64,000 bases of DNA from Allolobophora icterica (taxonomy: Eukaryota > Annelida > Clitellata > Crassiclitellata > Lumbricidae), in assembly GCA_963556255.1 (NCBI GenBank), contig OY744614.1, positions 41,766,078-41,830,077 on the forward strand, written 5' to 3'. A model generated the notes under the pieces. The model ran no database searches. It saw only the letters and a list, made by a program, of their open reading frames with translations, and was not told the origin of the DNA. The translations under genes were made by a program, and so were the position numbers. This document shows positions 1 to 30,000 of the stretch, piece by piece; the stretch's first letter is position 1; each line of letters begins with the position of its first letter.

Positions 1-1
1 A

Positions 2-19742
<19,741 letters not shown>

Positions 19743-20223
19743 GATGACGGATGAGGGGTCGAGAGTATAGCTTACATTGCTTTAGACGGGAGCAGGAAAT
19801 TCACATTTCAGCTTGACATCCTTCGATCGCGTCCCACTTTGATTTCTGAGACACAAAATCATTTTGTTTTTTCTCGTTGTTGAATTGATTTTTGCATGAA
19901 TTGAAAATCGTGACTTCACAGAATCTGAAAGCTTAATTAAGACGGTGTTGCGGTCTGTCAATAATCTAGAAATAAAGGTAAAGAATATGTTTGATGAAGA
20001 ATGTTAATATTATTGCCTTCATTTGGTGCTTGTTTACGTAATCCATCGCTCCGTATACGTAGGCCTACAGTACATGTAGATGCGGTCTTTCAATAATCTA
20101 GATATAAAGGTAAAGACTGTAATTGCCTTCATTAACTACTCTCCACGTTGATTTGGCCCAACGCAGTCCCACGTTGCAGCAGTGGTGACAAGTGACAATT
20201 GGTTGTCGGCTATTTATAACGGC
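19743..20223 (+). other. Candidate 3' UTR and downstream region of the channel gene
   Basis: After the stop an AATAAA lies at 19971-19976. A block of about 50 bp around it (GCGGTCTGTCAATAATCTAG) is repeated near 20082-20130, where the signal reads ATATAAA. No gene seen. Confidence 0.45.
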
Positions 20224-20480
20224 CCTGCAGCGAGAATTCCTCTGAATTCCGCATATTCTCGGTTCCTCGACCAATGCCGCCACTCACTCACCGTCATCTG
20301 TCTCGGGCTCCCCAACTCGTTACCCCACATGCTTTCAACTCAAATTGAAAACTCACCTCTTCAAGAATTCCTACCATGATCCATCCGATCCTCTGCCGTC
20401 CAAGCTTTCTCGTTCTCAACGAACCCATCGTAACAGCTGCTCTGCCTCTCCCTGGCAATCGTAATCGGATATCCAATGGA
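20224..20480 (+). mobile_element. LINE ORF2 C-terminus remnant
   Basis: One frame reads FQLKLKTHLFKNSY, the characteristic FK-LKTHLF tail of non-LTR retrotransposon ORF2, with frame breaks around it. Confidence 0.45.
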
Positions 20481-20577
20481 CATCGATCTCTGGAGTCTGG
20501 AGAACGACTGTGACACGACTAAGCTGGAGTTGTGCGCTTAGCTTTAGTGTAGTGTTTTAGAAATTTAGAGATTACGA

Positions 20578-20646
20578 GAGAGCGAGAAAGAGAGAGAGAG
20601 AGACAGACAGACAGAGACAGAGACAGAGAGACAGAGACAGACAGAC

Positions 20647-20691
<45 letters not shown>

Positions 20692-20728
20692 GACACAGAG
20701 AGACACAGAGAGACACACACAGAGAGAG
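20578..20728. repeat. (GA)n/(CAGA)n microsatellite
   Basis: Runs of GAGA, CAGA and GACACAGA units. It creates spurious Ser/Leu/Val/Cys-rich frames on the minus strand. Confidence 0.95.
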
Positions 20729-20951
20729 TTCCTCTGACAAGTAGACAACATGCCTGGCGACTGAAAGGGGTTCATTGCCTTCTGGTTTGGATGGAATACT
20801 AGAAGCCTCTGATTCTAATTGCAGATGTAGGCCTAATTACGACAGTTTACAAAGCATCGTCAGTAGCAATTAGCTACTTCAATAGAGTGCTTTACAATGT
20901 CAACGGTCAGCACAACTGATAATCAAGATTAATTATCTTAATTGGAACAAG

Positions 20952-21323
20952 CAGTGCATATTTTAAGGAATTTTTACTACTGGGACAAAATCTAAATTAA
21001 TCTTCACAAACTTACAACTTTTAGACTTTTTAAAAAAAAATTCAAAATTCATCTCCGAAAAAAGTTGATGACCTTTTTTTTTTTTTTTAGTCATCACCTT
21101 CTTTTACAACTTACTTTTCTCCGGTCTCCCAACCAATAACAAGGGTAATGTCATACCTTTCTCATCATACTACTGGGACAAATCTTTAAACTCTTGCAAC
21201 ATTTGTCCCACTAGTTGTACTTTATACATACATTTCCTGGGACAAATCGCTCTGACTACTGGGACAAATCCTAAGACTACTGGGACATTTGTCCCACTAG
21301 TTATACAGTTAAAATATGCCCTG
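20952..21323. mobile_element. Non-autonomous hAT-like TIR element, perfect duplication
   Basis: Starts CAGTGCATATTTTAA, ends TTAAAATATGCCCTG (14 of 15 inverted matches). GGAACAAG flanks both ends (20944-20951 and 21324-21331). The interior has repeated ACTACTGGGACAAAT and GGGACATTTGTCCC palindromes. Confidence 0.8.
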
Positions 21324-21394
21324 GGAACAAGTGCTGTTTAAGATTAACATAGTACATATATTTTCAATTTACAAGTAAGAACAAGGGGTGCTCG

Positions 21395-21480
21395 ATGGTG
21401 TAGTCACTGTAGTGGTTAGCGTGCTGAACTGTCAGTCGAGAGGTTATAGGTTCAAGTCCCCACCAGGGCAGTAATTATTA
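21395..21480 (+). repeat. SINE-like family B head
   Basis: GTGGTTAGCGTGCTGAACTG and AGGTTCAAGTCCC resemble tRNA A and B boxes. Truncated where the channel pseudo-exon begins. Confidence 0.5.
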
Positions 21481-21488
21481 ATCGCACT

Positions 21489-22137
21489 GAGGAGTCCTGA
21501 CTTTTTGTAAACTGGCTGTAGAATACTTACGAGACATCCAAGAACGCAGAAGAATATGACGCGGAGAGAGACATAGGGGGCCATCCGCATATTACGCATG
21601 CACTGAGGGGGTCGGGGGGTCGGATTTAGGCGATTTTGCGTACGGGTGCGAACGGGGGGAGGGGGGGGGACAAAAGTGTACGTACGCAAAATAAATTTAT
21701 AATTATGACGTCCACATTAGACTATTTGTAACTCTGTATTGTCCTATAGTCGTTCAATGGCATTTTATTACATTATATGAAAGCCATCTGCAGTTATTCT
21801 GTGCTGTGAACGAGACACCTATAATAATTAATTTGTCTATATTGGCCCTCACTCATCCTTCAATCTGGCCTAAAGTGAAGACCAACGCTGCCGAGACACT
21901 TTCTGCAGCTGGTCTTCGGGGGGGGGGGGGTGCGTACGCAGGGGGGTGTGGAAGAAAGTACGCTTGCGAACAGCGGGGGGAGAGGGGGTCCAATTTTCCC
22001 GGATTTTTGCGTACGTAATATATGGATGGCCCCTTACGAGACATCCAAGAACGCATAAGAATATGACGTGGAAAGAGACGTAGACGGACGAACGGATCCT
22101 TAGAGCGATCATATCAGCCAACCAGTCCGATCGCTCG
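21489..22137 (-). pseudogene. Inverted partial copy of channel exon d, split by a TIR element
   Basis: Minus-strand block 22137-22034 encodes WLADMIALRIRSSVYVSFHV and the rest of M4, close to exon d, ending at the GTAA donor. A TIR element (22033-21577) follows. Block 21576-21489 then repeats the last 50 or so exon bases and continues into sequence matching the start of the following intron (up to CAGGACTCCT). It is a non-functional duplicate of the exon d / intron junction. It may come from an inverted duplication of this locus or a lost paralogue. Confidence 0.8.
21577..22033. mobile_element. TIR element inside the exon d pseudo-copy
   Basis: Starts GGGGCCATCCGCATATTACG and ends CGTAATATATGGATGGCCCC. 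The interior is G-run rich. It is flanked by about 50 bp of duplicated channel-derived sequence on each side. Confidence 0.7.
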
Positions 22138-22351
22138 TTGCACCGATAGGGCCTACCACCGTCTACAGTAGGCCTATAGGCCTAGGTGTTAAATTATCTG
22201 ATTTTAGATCCGTCGTCAATCATCATCTGAACTTTGAGATCGCCATCCAAAATAGGAGACCCGTCACTTAATAGCCTAAGGGAGACCCGCCCGTCAGGCT
22301 AAGACTAATGGTTTCGCCATTGTGTAGAGCTCCGAAAAGGCAGAAAAATAA

Positions 22352-22602
22352 CATAGGCGTAATTTGTGGGAGTACGAGGGGTACCCGTACCCCAATTTTT
22401 GGACTGAGGGGTCTCAGGGATACCGTACCCCCCACTTTTTGAACTGAGGGGTACCGTACGGTGGTCCGTACCCCTCTTTTTAAACAATGCCAATCGATGT
22501 TTTATTGTTGTGCCTTTCCTGAGATCGCAGTCTCCGCCTTGTTTCGTGTAGGCCTATGTAAGAAATTGGTACCCCACTTTTTAGACCAAAGTTACGCCTC
22601 TG
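22352..22602. mobile_element. Non-autonomous hAT-like TIR element, copy 1
   Basis: CATAGGCGTAATTTGTGG start and CCAAAGTTACGCCTCTG end. Flanking octamers AAAAATAA and ACAAAGAA match at six of eight positions. Related to 52715-52911. Confidence 0.65.
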
Positions 22603-23392
22603 ACAAAGAATGTGTGCGTCAATGTAAATCTCCGATATTTCTTAGCGCCACACTAAAGCCGAGAGACCAGAGATTAATAACACCGGCGCTATATAAATTC
22701 ACGTCCGCTGGAGCCAGGTTGTTTGGTCAGTTTGGTGTCAGAGTAGAATCCGCAGGGGGCTCGACAGGCGTTCTGGATCATTTGTTGACGTTTATTTTCA
22801 GACGAGTACATTCTAGAAAAACTGGGATTGTAGTAGTCGAGCTTGGAGTGTACAACAACTGATGTGACTACCTCAGCACACAACGCTTCATATCTTCCTG
22901 CTCTAACTCCTCTGATTGCCGAACTTCGCCACTGCGGAATGCCAGACCCAAGCTTGGGTGAAGGACGAGGGCGCCGCTAATCATCTTTGTATTGACAGTG
23001 TCGTTAAACAGAAACAAGAACAAACTATAGGCCTACCTTTGATAGCCCCGCTTGCTAAAAGCTCGCATTTTGCCCACAAATGGCAAATGTAAATGTTCAT
23101 GTTTTTATTTATTAATATTCTTTATCGACAAACCAAAAGCGAACCGCACATTGGTGAACAAGACTATAGAAAAATATAAAACATAGAAGTAATAAGAAAT
23201 ATTTGAAAAAATGAGTATAAATGTATATAATTTTATATCGACCGTGAGGCTTCGACCCTGTTGTTCATTTTTCATTGAATGAATCGGGCGCGAGATCCGT
23301 AAGCACTGCTGCCCGTTTGAATAGTCGCCTTGCCTTTTACGGTCTCCGTGTACGGACCGTGCTAGCCCAAGATTCAAATCTTTGAAATAAGA
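22603..23392. other. Intergenic sequence, nothing recognised
   Basis: No convincing gene, RNA or named repeat. Short TAGGCCTA motifs, common across the whole window, are present. Confidence 0.5.
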
Positions 23393-23812
23393 GGTTATCC
23401 ATAAAGGACATCCGCAAAATATGATCTACTTTGGACCTCTTCCTCCCGCTTGTCCGCATTTGACCTTACCCTTCCCCTCCCCTTTGTGGACGTCCGCAAG
23501 CCAAAGCCAATGAGCGAGAAACCACATCATTTATAAGCTATTTAAAATCACGTGAAATGTCAACCAGTTCATGCCATTTAAAATTGAAAAGTAAGCAGTG
23601 TTCTACATCAATTGCTGCATTTTAAAACAACAAACACAAGTATTATAAATAGTAAGCCAATGTCTAACTCTCTGCCTTTTAAAACGGCTTTAGGCAACAA
23701 CCTCACTGACCTTTTCTTCTCTCGGACGTCTGCACTAGTCATAACCCCTCCCCTTGTCCGCATTTGATTGGTCTCTCCCTCCCCTCATTTCGGACGTCCT
23801 TTATGGATGACC
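23393..23812. mobile_element. Non-autonomous TIR element
   Basis: Starts GGTTATCCATAAAGGACATC and ends GACGTCCTTTATGGATGACC. Non-coding interior with C-rich and TTTAAAA blocks. No clear target duplication. Confidence 0.6.
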
Positions 23813-25877
23813 CCCTAGGCCGCCATCGGGAGGCGAACCTCTCTCCGCGCGCACTCTCGCATATGGGAGTAATGGGACCGATTAATGTAGCACAATCCAC
23901 CCGCGCTCTGGGCGGCGATCCCGGGGTCGGGTTGAGGGGGACAAGACCCCCACCTTCAAGGGTGAGGGGATACACCATACATTTTGTTCCCCCACATTTT
24001 GAAGAAACACCAAAAAAGGTCGAAAGTTTTTCGCGCGAAAAATGTTTTGACCTTTTTCAGCAGATCAGTTCAAAACTCTTTTTTTACCATATCAATTCTA
24101 TATTGTTCCCCCCCTCCATCTGTCAAACAAGATCGCCGCCAGTGGCTCAATAAACATGTTTTTCTGGGTCCAAGATGCCCTAAATCATCTACGTACGAAT
24201 GCAAACAGTTATAATGGGGCAAAGTCGAAGAAGGTCATGAATATGCAAATAGGTCTAATCAAGTGCGTGGTGTGGTCCGCGAAAACAAGGTTTTGTCGTA
24301 GATGAAGCTGTTAGAAGGGAAAACCACAGCCCTAGCCACGTGAACTAAAAATTGTCACGTGACATTGGTCATTGTCACGAGATATAACCGCGTCTCATGT
24401 TCGACTTTCTGTGTGGCCTTGCGCGCGATAAAAATATTTGTAATGATAATATAAAAATATAGCATACAATAAATTAGGCTTCACCTATAGGGTAGGCCTA
24501 ATCGTATCGTATCTAGAAATTTATAATTTATAATGTAATCGGATACATCGTGTCATTTTTACGAAAATTTTACATACTGCAATATTTCTGATCTTTACTG
24601 ACATGACTTGTTGATATTACTTCCAGCAGCTCGCTTTAAGAAAATTAATTTCTGCGAAGCAAATCAATTTACTTACCTACTCAAATCTGTTCAATGCAGG
24701 GAAACAGACTATATTGAAAGTCGCCAAAAAGTCTTCCACCAAAAAATACACAATATTCTGAAAACTTCGCAGAGTTTATCTAAATGCTTTGTAACTTACT
24801 ACAACAAAACTTTAAAATATAACTGTTGCAATTAATACTGGTTTTATCTTTAACGTTAAAGCTGATGTGGCGTTTCAATGAGACAGAATGCTTGATTGGC
24901 TGTCAGTAGATGACTTTTTACTTTGACCTCTGAATCGACCAATTACAGATCTTGTAACAAACGGCGTAGTGATATCTACTACGTACCATATGGTCTGTTT
25001 ACACGAGGATTGCTTGGTAAGTTGAAGTTTGACATTATATAAGGGTTTATTCTTTGTTCTTTTTATCGTATGTGGACGTTTTCCTTGATACCTTGCCACA
25101 TTTTTGCGACAGGCTGAAGAATCGTAAGAAGAGCTGGGGCAATCGAAGTTTAGCGTTTACAGGACGGACCTTTCCGGAAACAGTACATGTAAGCGTTACC
25201 TTTGAAATGTGAACTCGGTATTCGTTTATGGTGCGCCATATTTTAGCCTAACAGTGTTACTAGGAGACTGTTAAATGCTATTGGTTTAGATATTAAACAG
25301 TTAGTTTGTGAGTACTGTTGGAAGCATTGATTCACTGCGTTTGATGCAATACACAATGACTTTACCGGCGATCAGTAAGAAGACTTCCTGTTCGATTATC
25401 GCTGCCCTGTCTTTGACAAAACTTTCTCAGAAGGTCTACTTCTACAATCAAAAATGCCTGTCATGTGACACTGGGATGCGTACACATTCTGCAGGCGGGC
25501 ATATGTGTTGGTCGGAGGAGTGACCTTGACCATCAGTCGCTGGTGGCCATTCAGTCTACTGACCGACTTGTGACGAATACCTGCTCAACATGCACGTGGC
25601 GGGTCGATGAATAGCTGGACATGTGTCATCTTCTACCAGTGAGGGGCTTGTCAGTGGTGGCGTTATCATGGGTAACGGATGCTATAGCCTGTCATTGCTC
25701 CACCCTGTTGACCACCACATGTGGGCGTGGGCCTGCTATTTTTATGCCCAGTGTTTTACGTAGATATGGTATTTCCATTCGTAATTACATTTACAATTGT
25801 TTAGGCTAGCGCATGATTAATATCATGGCACTATATAAATAATAAACCTTAATAAATAAATTATTTTGAAATATGGC
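23813..25877. other. Intergenic region upstream of vigilin
   Basis: No coding exon recognised. Possible regulatory words: ATGCAAAT at 24243-24250, CACGTG at 24337-24342 and the palindrome GTCACGTGAC at 24354-24363. A TATATAAG-like box lies at about 25035, with a possible 5' UTR exon ending near a GTAAGC at 25190. None is proven. Confidence 0.3.
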
Positions 25878-26076
25878 TTTATTGGTTTGGGCATGTAACA
25901 TGAATGAACGACAAGAGGTTACTAGCAAGGGCATTATATTACCATATGGATGGAACATGGGAGTCGAGGAAGACAAAGAGAGGGATAGAAAACGTGAGAC
26001 AAGATCTTAAAGAACGAGACGTGGACATGAGAACAACCAGGGATACTATCAGAGACAGAAAGAAATGACACCTGAT
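25878..26076 (+). mobile_element. LINE ORF2 C-terminus remnant
   Basis: One frame reads WFGHVT, a stop, then NDKRLLARALYYHMDG and ENVRQDLKERDVDMRTTRD, the GHV-R-...-W-D-...-Dl-...-dR-W pattern at the end of non-LTR retrotransposon polymerases. It is broken by an internal stop. Confidence 0.55.
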
Positions 26077-26126
26077 CAAAGAGAAGTCAGATAGACAGAC
26101 AGAGACACAGAGAGAGGGAGAGAGAG

Positions 26127-26265
<139 letters not shown>

Positions 26266-26463
26266 GTGTAGTGAAACATGGAAAAAACTGTTTCAGTTTC
26301 TATAAGTGAACTTTGTTTTGGTTGACAAAATGCGATATTTTGGGGGAATTTTGAAGAAATCTAAAGTGATTTTGTATGCTTTGGTTTTTAGTGTGATTAT
26401 TTGTAGTCAATATTTATGGTATGATCTTAAAATACTAGTTGCTTCTGGAATAGCAGTTAACCT

Positions 26464-26776
26464 GATTATAATTATCATATTATTGATGATGAATGGTTGG
26501 TTTTAGAACATGGTTGACCTGATTATCTTTGATGATGAATAGTTGGTTGTGGCGCATGGTTGACCTGATTATCTTTGATGATAAATGGTTGGTTTTAGAA
26601 CATGGTTGACCCGATTATCTTTGATGATGAATGGTTGGTTTAGAGCATGGTTGACCCAATTATCTGTGAAGATGAATGGTTGGTTTTGGCGCATGGTTGA
26701 CCTGATTATCTTTGATGATAAATGGTTGGTTTTAGAACATGGTTGACCCGATTATCTTTGATCGTAATTGATTGCG
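26464..26776 (+). repeat. 46-bp minisatellite upstream of vigilin start
   Basis: Six to seven imperfect units beginning ATGGTTGACCTGATTATC and containing GATGATGAATGGTTGG. Ends about 80 bp before the vigilin ATG. Confidence 0.9.
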
Positions 26777-26853
26777 TTTAATATACTAGTGACCAAAGTC
26801 ACGTTATGATTGGTTGCATTTAGAGTACTGGTTGACCTGGCCTGATTACGACG

Positions 26854-27054
26854 ATGAGTTGTGAAGGACCTGGTTTTGATGGCTTCCACGCGGCAGTGGA
26901 TGACCAGACAAAAGAGCCAACTTATGCGGAAGCATTTCCACCGCTTCCAATGTCTGCCGTGGATGCAGAACCATTTCTGCCATCACCTGCAGGCGTTCCA
27001 GGTGGAAACCAGTGGAGTAAGAAGATGTCGTTGAGGTCAACGACTACAACTCAG
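26854..27054 (+). CDS. HDLBP: Vigilin coding exon 1 (N-terminal region)
   Basis: ATG to CAG before donor GTATGT. 67 codons including the conserved EPTYAEAFPPLP motif and NQWSKKMSLRSTTTTQ. Confidence 0.85.
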
Positions 27055-30000
27055 GTATGTAACAGGGTGGAGTTTATTGCAACTTTTACAGTAGATGGTG
27101 CAGCTACAACGTCAATAGTTGCTGGTCCAGAAATATGTTTACTTATGAATATTCAGCATAAATTCTGTATAGGAATCTTAAAGGGTTGCTAAATTAATGT
27201 TGATTTTGCTGGATGAGATGAACGAGGAATCGTGGGTTTGCGTGTTTGTCATCGAGACGTTTGGTTTTCAGCCTGGATTGATGTGAAGAGTGTGATCTGC
27301 TGAGAAACGTAGTTGCATAGTACCGACAAAGTTCAATGTCAGTAAGCCTTTAAATATAGTTGGCCGTAAATTGGCTTTCACTGACAGCTAAGTACTTATC
27401 AAGCTTTTTAATCACTGTGATATGACAGTGGACTGCTGGTAGCAGACTCAATTAACATAACTCTGTATGTATGCAAACACAAACTAAACCGTTTATAGAA
27501 CTCTGTAGTGTCATTGTTGAATCTACTATATGTTTGCTAACTCGTTAATATAGCTGTTGTTTACATCATTAAACCTAACAGTCACTTTATGGACCATTTG
27601 ACTATTTAAGCTACTTTTAATGTATTGCATGTATGTATATCTGTTAGAGCTGTGCTACTCAAACTGTCCCCTTGGCCCAGTGCTAGTCCGTGGTTTGGTA
27701 CTGGGCTGCAGAATGATGACCATAATCATTTTGATTGTACTGAATTAAAATATTAAATTGTATACAGTGTAAAACATAAAATTTTTTTAGAATGCATCGC
27801 GATGTTCGTACATAATAAACAGTTTTAAATATGCAACAGTAACAGAAGTATAGGCCTAGTTGAAATAGACCAGTGCTGTCCAACCTTTTTGGCACCGCGG
27901 GCCACCACAACTATTATTCTTGAAGCCGAGGGCTGCACCAGTAAACTCAAAAGCAACGACTTAAAGTTATTGAAAATTACTAACTGTATTAAAATTTATT
28001 ATGGCAATAATTATGTAATAATCATTGAATAATAGCATGTATGTTTGGTCTATTTATAATAGTTCAGTGCCAAAAAATATTTCATAAACGTTCAGGCACG
28101 TTTTTAGTGAGATATTTGGCTTTGAATTGTGCTTTAAATTTTGTTATTTGCCGTTGGTATTCAGCTCGGGCGGGCCATTTAAAATCAGCCGGCGGGCCGC
28201 ATGCGGGCCGCGTGTTGGACAGCACTGCAATAGACAGTTACAATAAATTATTTCCTAATAAAACAAGTTATATATGTAATGGAAAAGTTCTTATGTTGAG
28301 AAACTCCGGTCCGTGGTAAGGCTGGTAAAACCTTTATCAGTCTGCAGCATCAGAAAGTTTGAGAAGCACAGTGTTTAAGTATGTAAGCCTATACATAGAT
28401 GTAGTTTAAAGTATGTGTGTTACCATATGTACCTATTTATCTATGCACTTAATATGGAACCTTTAAGTGACTTACAAAGTGCTGCCTAGTGCCTCACAAA
28501 AATATTGTGATGAATGTGTGTTATATATTGTTACCTACAAGAGTCTGTCTTTATCTTTGTTGTTGAAGGTTATAATTTGGGTTTGTTATGTGTTAGAGGA
28601 CTACAGTGTTCAATTACGTTACGTTGTATTACGTGTAGCATTTTAAATGTTTTTGTTCTCTTCCCAGGTGTTTTCTGTTCCGGTGGAGGAGAGACGTTAC
28701 AAAGAGATGACCGAACAGCAGTTCGGTGAGAAGGGCCGCGAGCAGGCGAAGATTTGCAACGACATCATGTCAACCACAGGTAACAACTGCCAACCACGTC
28801 GTCATGGCCTTTTGTAATAATACCGTGGCCATTTGCTTTGTTTTTACGGTTATTATGAGTTAACAGCACAAGGGTATTGGATGCAAGAAGCAGTGTTTGT
28901 GTCTGTGAACATGTTATTTTTTCATCTTAAGTAGATTCAGCGAAGCGCTTACGGGGGCCTGGCCAATGGTGACTGTTCTAGTTTATCTGAGCTCTGCTTC
29001 CTTACTGTTGAACTGTTTGCACTTAATGAACTTTGACATCAATTCAGGCTCGAGCACTAGAGGTCACGTCAGGCTAGTGTCCTTGGAAGAAGTGTACCGT
29101 ACAAAAATTTATTCCTACAGTTGCATTGTTCTGACTACTATTTCAAAAGTTTAAGTTGTTTATTGCAGTTGCATGTTTATTTAGTTCCGCTTGATTTATT
29201 GATCTCTGTTTTAAGGACTGATCTTCTGGATATTGACCTGATTATGGCTTGGTTTTGGTGTACCGTCGGTTGATGCCTTGTGCATTAGACACCGGCGCAA
29301 CAGAAGTTACTAATTACATTTACAATTGATCGTATCTCACTAACCAACAAAGAGGTATGGTTAGTACTAACTTAACTCACTCAACAATGCTTGAATTTAC
29401 GATAGGTGTTACAATCGAGATGAGTTTGGCCAAGGACCAGAGCCTGAGTGTTGTCATCACCGGGAAGACGGATGCCGTTTTGAAAGCAAAGAAGATGATA
29501 GTTCAGCATCTGCAAACCCAGGTATGACCCGTCTCTGATGTCTTTATACCAAGTGTTGCTTCTTTTAATTTGGAAAAGTGTGAATGGATTGTCCAAGTAG
29601 AAGCCGTCGATAAGGTTTAACAGTTTAATCCGGGTGGTCCAATTGCAGAAACTACAGGTATTGTAATAATGGAAACACAGTCGGCTATCAAGGGATGAGA
29701 GTCCGAGGGGAGGAGAGCAAGATATAGAAATAAAAGGAGGGAATAACAGACAGACAGAGAAGAACAAAATACAGAGAGATTGAGTGTAGGTAGAGTAATA
29801 AACAACAGAAAGAACAGCTCAGAAGTGATTGTCATAAAATAGAATAGGCAATAATAGAATAAATCAGGCCTTTAAAATGCTAGGATGTGGTTGGCATTTT
29901 GACTGAGTTCTCACCTTGTTTGGAGAGTATTGTTATATAAGTACAAATAATAAAAATAGTAGCTGCTTTTGAGATGTTATAAAAGATTCTATATAAATAC

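Noticed and set aside
25308..25523. 71-codon open frame upstream of vigilin
   Set aside because: No recognisable motif and no splice or codon support.
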